Translations under genes and position numbers: made by a program | Shown here: in pieces, positions 1-6,742 of the stretch | How positions within the stretch are numbered: position 1 is the stretch's first letter | Layout: every line of letters begins with the position of its first letter | NCBI GenBank assembly: GCA_964228975.1 | Contig: CAXRCC010000263.1 | Location: 1-9,479 of the forward strand | DNA length: 9,479 nucleotides | Direction of reading: 5' to 3' | From: Paraneptunicella sp964228975 | GTDB lineage: Bacteria > Pseudomonadota > Gammaproteobacteria > Enterobacterales > Alteromonadaceae | Notes under the pieces: model-generated | The model's input: the letters and a program-made list of their open reading frames with translations, nothing else | Database searches by the model: none | What the model was told of the DNA's origin: nothing

Positions 1-1598
1 TCATCGGTACTGTCCTTATCGCGACAAAAATACCCCGTTCTTTCAAACTGCATACCCAAACCAACTTTAACCGTTTTGACAGATGGCTCAACAAAACCAT
101 GAATAACGGTTAACGATTCAGGGTTTAACGCTTCAGCAAGCTCAACCTTGTTCGGGTTCTCAACGTTAAATAAACGATCGTACAAACGAATTTCCGCTGC
201 TACGGCTTCATTCGCCGCTAACCAATGGATCACTCCTTTTACCTTGCGGCCATCTGCCGGCGCTTTGCCCAACGTATCAGCATCGTAAGTACAGTAGATC
301 GTAGTGATTTCACCGTTATCGTCTTTTTCAACACGCTCAGCTTTAATTACATAGGCATTACGCAAACGCACTTCTTTACCCAGTACTAAGCGTTTATATT
401 TTTTGTTTGCCTCTTCACGGAAATCGTCTTTTTCAATCCAAATTTCTTTGGCAAAAGGAAGCTTTCTTGAACCCATTTCTTCTTTAGAAGGGTGATTAGG
501 CGCATCGAGCCATTCCACATCACCATCGAAGTTCTCAATAATGATTTTGACTGGATCAAGAACAGCCATGGCGCGCGGCGCATTTTCGTTTAAGTCATCT
601 CTCACGCAAGATTCAAGCACGCCCATTTCCACGACATTTTCTTGCTTGGTTACACCAATTCGAGAACAGAATTCACGCACAGAAGCAGGTGTGTAACCAC
701 GGCGGCGAATACCTGCACTGGTCGGCATACGAGGATCATCCCAACCCGATACATGGTTTTCTTCCACCAACTGAATCAATTTGCGCTTGCTTAAAACAGT
801 GTATTCAAGGTTTAAGCGAGAGAACTCATATTGTCTTGGTGTACTTTCAATGCTGATATTCTCGATGACCCAATCGTACAAACGACGGTTATCTTGGAAC
901 TCCAGCGTACAAAGTGAATGGGAAATGTTTTCGATAGCATCCGAAATACAATGAGTGAAATCGTACATGGGGTAGATGCACCACTTATCACCTGTTTGGT
1001 GGTGGTGAGCAAAACGAATACGATAGATAACCGGGTCGCGCATGCAAATAAACGCTGAAGTCATGTCGATTTTAGCACGAAGGCAGCACTCACCTTCTTT
1101 GAAATCACCCGCCGCCATCTTCTCAAATAACGCCATGTTTTCTTCAGGCGAAGTATTGCGATAAGGGCTTTCTTTACCCGGTTCAGTGAGCGAACCACGC
1201 ATTTCACGCATGGCCTCTTGGCTTGAAAAATCAACGTAGGCTAAGCCTTTTTCAATCAATTCTTTAGCGTAACCAAACAACTGTTCAAAATAGCCTGAAG
1301 AGTAACGTACATCGCCATCCCACTGATAACCTAACCAGCTTACATCTTCTTTAATCGCGTTAACGTAATCGATGTCTTCTTTTTCAGGGTTGGTGTCGTC
1401 AAAACGTAAGTTACAGGTTCCCTGATAGTCCTGTGCAATACCAAAGTTTAAGCAAATAGACTTGGCATGACCAATATGCAAATAGCCGTTAGGTTCCGGC
1501 GGAAAGCGTGTGTGCACAGAGGAATGCAGGCCTGCTTCTAAATCTTTATCAATAATTTGACGGATAAAATTGGTTGGGCGGGATTCAACCTCAGCCAT
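1..1598 (-). CDS. glnS: glutaminyl-tRNA synthetase, 3' end cut by window
   Basis: Cytoplasmic class I synthetase that charges tRNA-Gln with glutamine using ATP. The minus-strand frame is open from an ATG at 1596-1598 to the left edge, giving 532 full codons; the E. coli enzyme has about 554, so only some 20-25 C-terminal residues are missing. The N-terminus follows the E. coli protein almost residue by residue (Rossmann catalytic half). The class I signature HIGH is at residues 41-44 within PPEPNGYLHIGHA, and the second signature is the GlnRS-type variant VLSKRK at 268-273 instead of KMSKS. The C-terminal anticodon-binding beta-barrels follow, including the conserved DGRKVKGVIHW stretch. An AGGGG Shine-Dalgarno sits about 9 nt before the ATG. 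It has its own promoter (1644-1673) and is divergent from the LacI-type gene. It is a housekeeping gene with no sign of damage. Confidence 0.97.
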   Translation of the reverse strand, partial: MAEVESRPTNFIRQIIDKDLEAGLHSSVHTRFPPEPNGYLHIGHAKSICLNFGIAQDYQGTCNLRFDDTNPEKEDIDYVNAIKEDVSWLGYQWDGDVRYSSGYFEQLFGYAKELIEKGLAYVDFSSQEAMREMRGSLTEPGKESPYRNTSPEENMALFEKMAAGDFKEGECCLRAKIDMTSAFICMRDPVIYRIRFAHHHQTGDKWCIYPMYDFTHCISDAIENISHSLCTLEFQDNRRLYDWVIENISIESTPRQYEFSRLNLEYTVLSKRKLIQLVEENHVSGWDDPRMPTSAGIRRRGYTPASVREFCSRIGVTKQENVVEMGVLESCVRDDLNENAPRAMAVLDPVKIIIENFDGDVEWLDAPNHPSKEEMGSRKLPFAKEIWIEKDDFREEANKKYKRLVLGKEVRLRNAYVIKAERVEKDDNGEITTIYCTYDADTLGKAPADGRKVKGVIHWLAANEAVAAEIRLYDRLFNVENPNKVELAEALNPESLTVIHGFVEPSVKTVKVGLGMQFERTGYFCRDKDSTD

Positions 1599-1643
1599 GT
1601 TCAACAACCCCTAAATCTAATAATCGTTATACAAAAGGCGGAC

Positions 1644-1673
1644 ATTATATCGCATTAGGCGAGAACAAGTCAG
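1644..1673 (-). promoter_or_regulatory. sigma70-type promoter of glnS
   Basis: Read on the minus strand, CTGACT (1668-1673, four of six matches to TTGACA) is followed by an 18-nt spacer and a perfect TATAAT (1644-1649). Transcription would start near 1637 and leave a leader of about 39 nt before the glnS ATG. No attenuator-like hairpin is apparent in that leader. Confidence 0.65.
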
Positions 1674-1739
1674 CGATGAATTAAGAGAAAGCTGGAATAT
1701 TTACAATCGTGAAATGACGTGTAAACAAGCACTCACATG

Positions 1740-1751
1740 TAAAACGTTTTA
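1740..1751. promoter_or_regulatory. candidate LacI-family operator
   Basis: TAAAACGTTTTA is a perfect 12-bp palindrome with a central CG, the geometry expected for LacI-family operators, where the hinge-helix Leu intercalates at the central CpG. It lies in the divergent gap about 190 bp upstream of the LacI-type gene and about 140 bp upstream of glnS. The rest of the 344-bp gap (1599-1942) holds the glnS promoter and AT-rich sequence; I see no other gene there and no convincing promoter for the regulator (a weak TTGCGC, 18-nt spacer, TACAAG match lies at 1803-1832). Regulation is inferred, not shown. Confidence 0.4.
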
Positions 1752-1942
1752 GATGAGAATATATGCGGACTCAACACAAGTTAACAAAAATTTAATTTTT
1801 CTTTGCGCTTATGGCAACCTTTGTGTTACAAGCATTTAAATAAAAATTAAAACGAGCATCTATTTAGCATTTTTTGCTCACGTACCCTTTGTTATTTCTG
1901 ACATTTTTGTTTCTCAAAAACAACAAGCCGTAGTAAGAATAC

Positions 1943-3025
1943 ATGAAAGACAAAGCAACCTCTTTTGATATAGCCCATATGGCTGGCGTGTCTCAATCGA
2001 CTGTTTCTCGTGCATTACGTAATAGCCCATTAGTTAGCATTGAAACACGCAACAAAATTAAAGAGATCGCCAAACAGTTAAACTACAAAGTCGATAAGAA
2101 CGCGAGTAATTTAAGGCAACAACAAAGCAAAACTATTGCATTATTGTTGTTTGAAGACCCAACTTCCGACGACTCCAAAATTAATCCCTTCTTCTTAACG
2201 ATGCTAGGAAGTATTACCCGTGCCTCCGCCAATGCTGGCTATGATTTGTTAATTTCATTTCAGCAATTTAGTAACGATTGGCACGCCGACTTCGAAGACA
2301 CCCACAAAGCCGACGGTATTATTTTGTTGGGTTACGGTGACTTTATGAATTATCAAGACAAGCTCAATAAGCTTGTCAAACAAAGCACGCATTTTGTTCG
2401 CTGGGGTGCCATTAACGAAAATTCTCCGGGCATTACCATTGGTGGCGATAACTACAATGGCGGCAGAATTCTCACCGAGCACCTTCTTAATTTAGGGCAT
2501 AAAAACTTTGTTTTTATCGGTGGAGCAAACAGCAGTTGCCCAGAGTTTCTTGACCGTTTTAATGGCTTTAAAGATGCCTTAAGTGCAGCCGAAATACTGT
2601 CGTCAAATCAAACAGCTAGGCACTGGGACGCAATTTCAACAGAAACATCTGGCTATAACGTGGGGAAGGCGCTGATCGAATCGGGGGAGAAATTCGATGC
2701 CATTGTATGCGCCAGTGATTTAATTGCTGTTGGTGTGATGAGCGCGTTGCAGGAAAGCAATCTTCGCGTACCAGAAGATGTTGCCCTAGTAGGGTACGAC
2801 AACATTCCACTTTCAAAATTCACCTCGCCTCCTCTCACTACAATTCGGCAAAATACACAACTAGCCGGTGAGTACTTGGTCGATACCCTTGTTAAATTGA
2901 TCAACAAACAAAGCGCTGAGAATATCTCGATTCCCGGTGAATTGGTTATTCGTAAGTCATGTGGAACAGACGAGGCTCTTACGCCGCAGCTTGCTCACAA
3001 CCTTGAGTACGAAGAAACCATCTAG
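1943..3025 (+). CDS. LacI-family sugar-responsive transcriptional regulator
   Basis: A 360-residue DNA-binding repressor, the usual length for the family. The N-terminal helix-turn-helix covers residues 7-27, with recognition helix VSQSTVSRAL. The hinge is at about 54-62, where the usual ARxL reads ASNL; the minor-groove Leu is kept (L57). The periplasmic-binding-protein-like effector domain runs from about 64 to 340, with typical family signatures SDLIAVGVMSAL (258-269) and PEDVALVGYDNIPLSKFTSPPLTTIRQ (277-303). The effector is probably a sugar, since the gene converges on two sugar-type MFS transporters. By transporter class a maltose/sucrose-like glucoside is plausible, but this is inference. 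The ATG has only a weak purine-rich site (TAAGAA) before it. The gene ends at a bidirectional terminator shared with the transporter operon. Confidence 0.93.
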   Translation: MKDKATSFDIAHMAGVSQSTVSRALRNSPLVSIETRNKIKEIAKQLNYKVDKNASNLRQQQSKTIALLLFEDPTSDDSKINPFFLTMLGSITRASANAGYDLLISFQQFSNDWHADFEDTHKADGIILLGYGDFMNYQDKLNKLVKQSTHFVRWGAINENSPGITIGGDNYNGGRILTEHLLNLGHKNFVFIGGANSSCPEFLDRFNGFKDALSAAEILSSNQTARHWDAISTETSGYNVGKALIESGEKFDAIVCASDLIAVGVMSALQESNLRVPEDVALVGYDNIPLSKFTSPPLTTIRQNTQLAGEYLVDTLVKLINKQSAENISIPGELVIRKSCGTDEALTPQLAHNLEYEETI

Positions 3026-3042
3026 CATTTATCCTCAAACAT

Positions 3043-3078
3043 AAAAAAAGCGCCTATATGATGTAGGCGCTTCTTATT
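3043..3078. terminator. bidirectional intrinsic terminator between convergent genes
   Basis: The arms AAGCGCCTA (3048-3056) and TAGGCGCTT (3064-3072) pair perfectly over 9 bp around a 7-nt loop. A run of A at 3043-3049 becomes a U tract for the minus-strand transporter transcript, and TTCTTATTATT follows for the plus strand. It sits between the stop of the regulator (3025) and that of the transporter (3111), so it can end both transcripts. Confidence 0.85.
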
Positions 3079-3110
3079 ATTAGGTATCGCTCTTTATGCT
3101 AAGCGAGTCG

Positions 3111-4634
3111 CTATTTAGGTTCTTTCACTCTTAGCGTTAGCAATCCAGCAAACATCATACTAATTCCACCAATTAACAGTGCATAAATCGGCTGATTATC
3201 AAAGACTCTGCTCACGAGGAAACCGAGAATGGATGCAGCCAGTATTTGCGGCAAGGTGATGAAGAAGTTAAATATCCCCATGTAAATGCCCATTTTATTG
3301 TTTGGTAAGGCATTCGCTAACAGGGCATAAGGAATGGAAAGAATCGAGGCAAACGCAAAACCCACACCGACCATAGAAAGCAGTAACCACGTTGGGTCTT
3401 TAATTAGCAAATAAGATATCAGCCCCAAACCACCTAGCGAAAGGTTGACTAGGTGTGCTACGCGTAAGTTTGTTTTCTTCACTAAAATCGGGATTACAAC
3501 CGCGGCAACCGCCGTAAAGCCGTTGTAAGCGCCAAACAATACTCCCACCCAGTTTGCCCCTTCATTGTAAGCAGCCGACGTAGGATCGCTGCTACCAAAA
3601 TGATAAGAAGTAATGGCGGGCGTGCTGTAAATCCACATTGAAAACAGTGGGAACCAAGAAAAGAACTGAACCCATGCCAGTTGCTTCATGGTTTCTGGCA
3701 TCGAGAACAAGTCGTCCATCATCACTTTAAAACCGTTTGGCTTTTTGTCTGACGACGCTTCTCGCTTCGCAAATTGACCTGCAATTAATTGCGCCACACC
3801 GTAAGAAATTACCATGCCGCCCAATATGAAGAGTTGCATGTCTAAGTGGGCTTGAAATGCCGCAATGATGGCAGTGATGATAATGCCAATGGCAGTCCAC
3901 AACATACCACCTTGATAGTACTTTTCTGCACTTCTTTTAACGTGAACAAAAGGCTCTGATTGAGCTTCCAAAGCCTGTGCTGCTTTTTCGAAAGCTTCTA
4001 ACTCTTCAGGCGAATATTCTTTGGTGGAATAAACTGTCCACCATACTGCCGCAAGGAAAACACCGGCACCGAGGTAAAATGAATACTTCACTGTATCGGG
4101 AATCTCTCCCGCCGCTGCCGTATTACTAATATTAAAATACTCTGCAAACAAATAAGGCATGAGTGAAGCAACCGTACCACCTACTCCAATAAAAAAGCTT
4201 TGCAGCGCATAACCTGTCGGACGCTGCTTTTTCGGCAACATATCACCCACAAAGGCTCTAAACGGTTCCATAGAAACGTTAATCGACGCATCCATGATCC
4301 AAAGCATCCCAGCCGCTATCCACAAGTAAGGCGAATTCGGCATAATAATTAACGCTAAACTCGCAGCAAGGGCGCCCCACAAAAAGTAAGGTCGACGACG
4401 CCCCAGCTTATTCCACGTATTATCACTCATGTGCCCAATAATGGGCTGTACCACCAAGCCAGTTATCGGCGCAGCAATCGCAAGAATAGCCAAGTTACTG
4501 TAGTCAGCACCGAGTGTTTCAAAAATCCGGCTTACATTGGCGTTTTGTAATGCGAATCCAAATTGAATTCCCATAAAACCAAAGCACATATTGAATATCT
4601 GCGTAAAGCTCAATTCAGGTTTGGTTTTTTGCAT
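3111..4634 (-). CDS. MFS sugar:cation symporter-like permease (SUT/SLC45/GPH type), second gene of pair
   Basis: A 507-residue inner-membrane protein with about 12 hydrophobic spans and a charged cytoplasmic loop between the two halves (about 202-245). The loop-2/3 signature includes GHMSDNTWNKLGRRRPY (67-83); the GRRRP ending is characteristic of the sucrose/maltose transporter branch (plant SUT, animal SLC45, bacterial maltose permeases of the glycoside-pentoside-hexuronide group). A second conserved stretch, in the C-terminal half, is PYALLANALPNNKMGIYMGI (435-454) followed by PQI. It probably imports a di- or oligosaccharide with H+ or Na+. GAGGAG lies 6 nt before the ATG, fixing the start. 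It lies 108 nt downstream of its paralogue and is probably co-transcribed with it. The exact substrate cannot be read from sequence. Confidence 0.9.
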   Translation of the reverse strand: MQKTKPELSFTQIFNMCFGFMGIQFGFALQNANVSRIFETLGADYSNLAILAIAAPITGLVVQPIIGHMSDNTWNKLGRRRPYFLWGALAASLALIIMPNSPYLWIAAGMLWIMDASINVSMEPFRAFVGDMLPKKQRPTGYALQSFFIGVGGTVASLMPYLFAEYFNISNTAAAGEIPDTVKYSFYLGAGVFLAAVWWTVYSTKEYSPEELEAFEKAAQALEAQSEPFVHVKRSAEKYYQGGMLWTAIGIIITAIIAAFQAHLDMQLFILGGMVISYGVAQLIAGQFAKREASSDKKPNGFKVMMDDLFSMPETMKQLAWVQFFSWFPLFSMWIYSTPAITSYHFGSSDPTSAAYNEGANWVGVLFGAYNGFTAVAAVVIPILVKKTNLRVAHLVNLSLGGLGLISYLLIKDPTWLLLSMVGVGFAFASILSIPYALLANALPNNKMGIYMGIFNFFITLPQILAASILGFLVSRVFDNQPIYALLIGGISMMFAGLLTLRVKEPK

Positions 4635-4654
4635 ATCATACTCCTCTTCACACT

Positions 4655-4678
4655 CGCCTTTTGCGTCACTAAAAGGCG
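4655..4678. repeat. inverted repeat between the two transporter genes
   Basis: CGCCTTTT (4655-4662) and AAAAGGCG (4671-4678) pair perfectly over 8 bp around an 8-nt loop, about 20 nt before the start codon of the downstream transporter. In the minus-strand transcript it is followed by purine-rich sequence and the Shine-Dalgarno, not by a U tract, so it is not a normal terminator in that direction. It could be a processing or stabilising hairpin that sets different expression of the two transporters, or a protein-binding site. Confidence 0.5.
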
Positions 4679-4742
4679 TATTTCTTGTTTTTCTTTACGC
4701 GCAAGCCAGCTTTTCAAAAACTGTGTTTGGCCTATTTAAATA

Positions 4743-6158
4743 TTAAGCATCCCGCTCGTCAGATACGGTAAACCAACTGATGGCTGAAATCGCTAAACAC
4801 ACTGCCGCGATCCAAAACACCACATTTTTATTCTCTGATTGGCTCATCACCAAGCCTACACCCAGGCTGGCAACCAGCTGCGGTAATACTACGGATAAAT
4901 TGAACAGCCCCATATACAGGCCCATTTTGGATTGCTCGACTTTTTGAGACATGATGGCAAACGGCAAACTAATGGTGGCAGACCACCCCACACCTAATAA
5001 CGCCATGACCACAAAGAAGAGCGTGGCACTTGCGCCAACAAAAGAAAGAAGAAGGTAACCAACAGACATAGATGCAATACAAACTGCATGAGTTTTTAAA
5101 CTGCCTTTCGACTTCGCGATGGGTTGCAGTAATACCACAGGCAAAATTGCAGCCACTAATGAAAGAATAAGAAAGCCAATATTCACCTGCCCACCCACGT
5201 CATCACTGCTGATATCAGGTTGGTTGTATTGCAAAAAAGCGACCATGTAAATAAACATGGATTGAATCCCAACCCACGTGAATGAATGCGCAGCTAATAC
5301 CTTTTGAAAACCGATATGCGGGTTACTTCCACCTTCTCGTTCCAGTAAGGTTTTACCCACAAACAAAACGGTCACCACAAAGCACACAATTTCTACAATA
5401 AAACTTTCAAATTGAATATCGAATAAGCGAGCAACCAGTGCGTAAATGCCGTAAATCAGAAAGCCCCACAATGGGCGGATGATCTTAACACCATCAATAA
5501 AGGAAACCGTGTGTTGTGCTTCGTCCTGAGCCGTGTCTGGCTCAATAGATTCAGGCTCTTTAACAAAGAAAACAGGCACAATGGAAAAAATAAGCACAAG
5601 CGCTGTGCCAAAATAAATGAGCGCGTAATTGCTCCAAAAAGAACCAATGGCATAAGCCAAAACTCCAAACGTACCGGACACCGTCTGCATCCATGTATAA
5701 CCCCGTGTGCGCTCATGACCGTCCGGTGTAACATCGGCAATAATGCTTCGAGTAGGGTTAAAGCTTACGTTTATGGAGAGATCTAGCGCCAGCGCAACAG
5801 CAATGGCAACACCTAAAATGCCACTCAACCCGAGCGATGAGGAAATCACATCAATATTGGGCAGCGCCAACAATCCTAATGAAGCAAATACGCCACCAAT
5901 AAGAATAAATGGACGACGCCTGCCTCCCCAAAGCCACACCTTATCGCTCAGTACACCAATGATCACTTGACCTAAAATACCGGCGATAGGGCCTGCTGCC
6001 CAAACAAAACCCACGTCGTGAATATCAAGCCCATATTGGGTTGTTAATATCCAACTTAATGCTGCTATTTGCACAGATAATGCGAATCCCATTGCCGTCG
6101 CAGGCAAACTGAGAATGGCATAAAATGTATTACTCAAGTTTCTTTGTATTGTTAACAT
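4743..6158 (-). CDS. MFS sugar:cation symporter-like permease (SUT/SLC45/GPH type), first gene of pair
   Basis: A 471-residue inner-membrane protein with about 12 hydrophobic spans, and a paralogue of the next gene. Shared signatures are GVLSDKVWLWGGRRRPF (68-84), the LDLSINVSFNPTRSIIADV stretch (125-143, against MDASINVSMEPFRAFVGDM in the other protein) and PFAIMSQ...KMGLYMGLFN (399-420) followed by PQL. The acidic central loop (about 200-217) is shorter than in its partner. It is likely an uptake symporter for a glucoside-type sugar. The overall similarity to its partner is modest by eye, so the two may handle different sugars or act at different affinities. The ATG at 6156-6158 has no recognisable Shine-Dalgarno (the preceding 15 nt are AT only), which suggests weak or regulated translation. 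A palindromic operator candidate lies 18-29 bp upstream. Confidence 0.88.
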   Translation of the reverse strand: MLTIQRNLSNTFYAILSLPATAMGFALSVQIAALSWILTTQYGLDIHDVGFVWAAGPIAGILGQVIIGVLSDKVWLWGGRRRPFILIGGVFASLGLLALPNIDVISSSLGLSGILGVAIAVALALDLSINVSFNPTRSIIADVTPDGHERTRGYTWMQTVSGTFGVLAYAIGSFWSNYALIYFGTALVLIFSIVPVFFVKEPESIEPDTAQDEAQHTVSFIDGVKIIRPLWGFLIYGIYALVARLFDIQFESFIVEIVCFVVTVLFVGKTLLEREGGSNPHIGFQKVLAAHSFTWVGIQSMFIYMVAFLQYNQPDISSDDVGGQVNIGFLILSLVAAILPVVLLQPIAKSKGSLKTHAVCIASMSVGYLLLSFVGASATLFFVVMALLGVGWSATISLPFAIMSQKVEQSKMGLYMGLFNLSVVLPQLVASLGVGLVMSQSENKNVVFWIAAVCLAISAISWFTVSDERDA

Positions 6159-6175
6159 ATTATTTTAATAAGTTG

Positions 6176-6187
6176 TTAAACGTTAAA
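6176..6187. promoter_or_regulatory. candidate operator just before the transporter operon
   Basis: TTAAACGTTAAA is centred on CG with five of six half-site positions symmetric, and it shares the core AAACGTT with the perfect palindrome at 1740-1751. It lies 18-29 bp upstream of the first transporter's ATG, where a bound LacI-type repressor could block transcription. That the neighbouring regulator binds it is inference. Confidence 0.35.
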
Positions 6188-6231
6188 TGCGCTCATTCCG
6201 CGCCGAAGTATTTCAAATCAACCGACGCACC

Positions 6232-6273
6232 ACTATAAGTGTTTACCACTTATTTACATCATACATACGTATG
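6232..6273. promoter_or_regulatory. clustered palindromes and possible transporter promoter
   Basis: Two perfect symmetric elements lie here: ATAAGTG-N5-CACTTAT (6235-6253) and CATACGTATG (6264-6273, CG-centred). On the minus strand a TATAGT at 6232-6237 could be the -10 of the transporter operon promoter, overlapping the first palindrome; no good -35 is visible at 16-18 nt. An overlapping palindrome and a poor -35 fit a regulated promoter, but the evidence is pattern only. Confidence 0.35.
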
Positions 6274-6370
6274 CAAATCGTAATTAACCCCGGCCATTTC
6301 AATCGCTTAAATACTGTTCAGCGTAGAAAATATCATACCTAGTTCGCTAAATACGCTATCAACCTATCAC

Positions 6371-6546
6371 TGTGGACAAAAACGACAATATACTGTTAGC
6401 AAGATAAGAAAATACTGTGGATAAGTCATCACGAAGGGTTAATTTAAATACCGGAGCAAAAATATAAGCTATTGAGTTATTTCTATATTATTTTTTTTAA
6501 CAAAATTGTTTATTTAATTGTCAGACTTGCGCTAAACTTATCCACC
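6371..6546. other. cluster of DnaA-box-like 9-mers beside an AT-rich tract
   Basis: One exact DnaA box is present (TGTGGATAA at 6416-6424, the complement of TTATCCACA). Two near matches flank it: TGTGGACAA at 6371-6379 and TTATCCACC at 6538-6546. Between the second and third is a strongly AT-rich stretch (about 6460-6520) with an unbroken T run. There is no dnaA, mnmG/gidA or dnaN neighbour, so a chromosomal origin is not supported; chance or a DnaA-titration or DnaA-regulated site are the alternatives. Confidence 0.3.
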
Positions 6547-6556
6547 TAGGTATGAT
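6527..6556 (+). promoter_or_regulatory. sigma70 promoter with AT-rich upstream element
   Basis: TTGCGC (6527-6532), an 18-nt spacer and TATGAT (6551-6556) form a good plus-strand promoter. It is preceded by A/T runs at about 6480-6520 that resemble an UP element. The start would be near 6563. No long gene lies downstream on this strand, only the compact structured unit that ends at 6663. Confidence 0.5.
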
Positions 6557-6562
6557 TTATGA

Positions 6563-6663
6563 GCGCAGTGTTTATCACTGTGTTGTCAAACCAGTTAGCG
6601 CACGGCTCAATCGTTGAGCCATTCCCCTAGCCCAGAGATATTGATTAGCTCTGGGCTTTTTTT
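6563..6663 (+). ncRNA. putative small RNA, unknown family
   Basis: A free-standing transcript unit of about 100 nt with its own promoter and intrinsic terminator. Three stems are visible in order: CAGTG/CACTG (6566-6570 with 6576-6580), GGCTCAA/TTGAGCC (6604-6610 with 6614-6620, 3-nt loop), and the terminator AGCCCAGAG/CTCTGGGCT followed by T7. GCGC at 6563-6566 could also close against GCGC at 6597-6600. A C-rich, otherwise single-stranded patch (ATTCCCC) lies between stems two and three, the kind of sequence that can pair with Shine-Dalgarno regions. I do not recognise the family: it lacks the repeated GGA of CsrB/RsmY RNAs and is too short for 6S RNA. A 23-codon reading frame overlaps it (6559-6630) as an alternative explanation. 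Confidence 0.5.
6629..6663 (+). terminator. intrinsic terminator of the small plus-strand unit
   Basis: AGCCCAGAG (6629-6637) pairs perfectly with CTCTGGGCT (6649-6657) over 9 bp around an 11-nt loop, followed directly by seven T (6657-6663). It is strongly directional for the plus strand, and no long plus-strand gene precedes it, which is the main reason to expect a small gene here. Confidence 0.8.
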
Positions 6664-6688
6664 ATGGCTAACACTTACCTGCTAAACG

Positions 6689-6718
6689 AAAAAACCCGGC
6701 TATAAAAGCCGGGTTTTT
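6689..6718. terminator. bidirectional terminator downstream of the carbonic anhydrase-like gene
   Basis: CCCGGC (6695-6700) pairs with GCCGGG (6708-6713), extended by flanking A and T runs (A6 at 6689-6694, T5 at 6714-6718), around a 7-nt loop. On the minus strand it lies about 25 nt after the stop of the carbonic anhydrase-family gene, ending the tesB transcript; on the plus strand it backs up the terminator at 6629-6663. Confidence 0.8.
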
Positions 6719-6742
6719 GCCTATTCTAATTCACTTTTCGGT

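Noticed and set aside
386..1012. Short minus-strand frames within glnS (386-583 and 812-1012)
   Set aside because: They lie in another frame of a very well conserved synthetase gene, have no family resemblance and no ribosome-binding site of note.
1854..1879. GAGCA...TGCTC inverted repeat before the LacI-type gene
   Set aside because: Only 5 bp with a 16-nt AT-rich loop; expected by chance in such sequence.
5456..5970. Short frames on both strands overlapping the first transporter gene
   Set aside because: They are shadows of a conserved membrane-protein gene; the predicted peptides have low-complexity, basic compositions and no recognisable domain.
6371..6546. Chromosomal or plasmid replication origin
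   Set aside because: Only one exact DnaA box, no iterons, and no dnaA, dnaN, mnmG, rep or par gene in view.
6624..6630. Pairing of the C-rich patch of the putative small RNA with the glnS Shine-Dalgarno (TAGGGG)
   Set aside because: Only six contiguous Watson-Crick pairs, which any C-rich patch would give with many ribosome-binding sites.
6563..6663. CsrB/RsmY-type, RyhB-type, 6S or Spot 42 identity for the putative small RNA
   Set aside because: No GGA repeats, no Fur-box-like promoter, far too short for 6S, and no sequence resemblance to Spot 42 that I can see.
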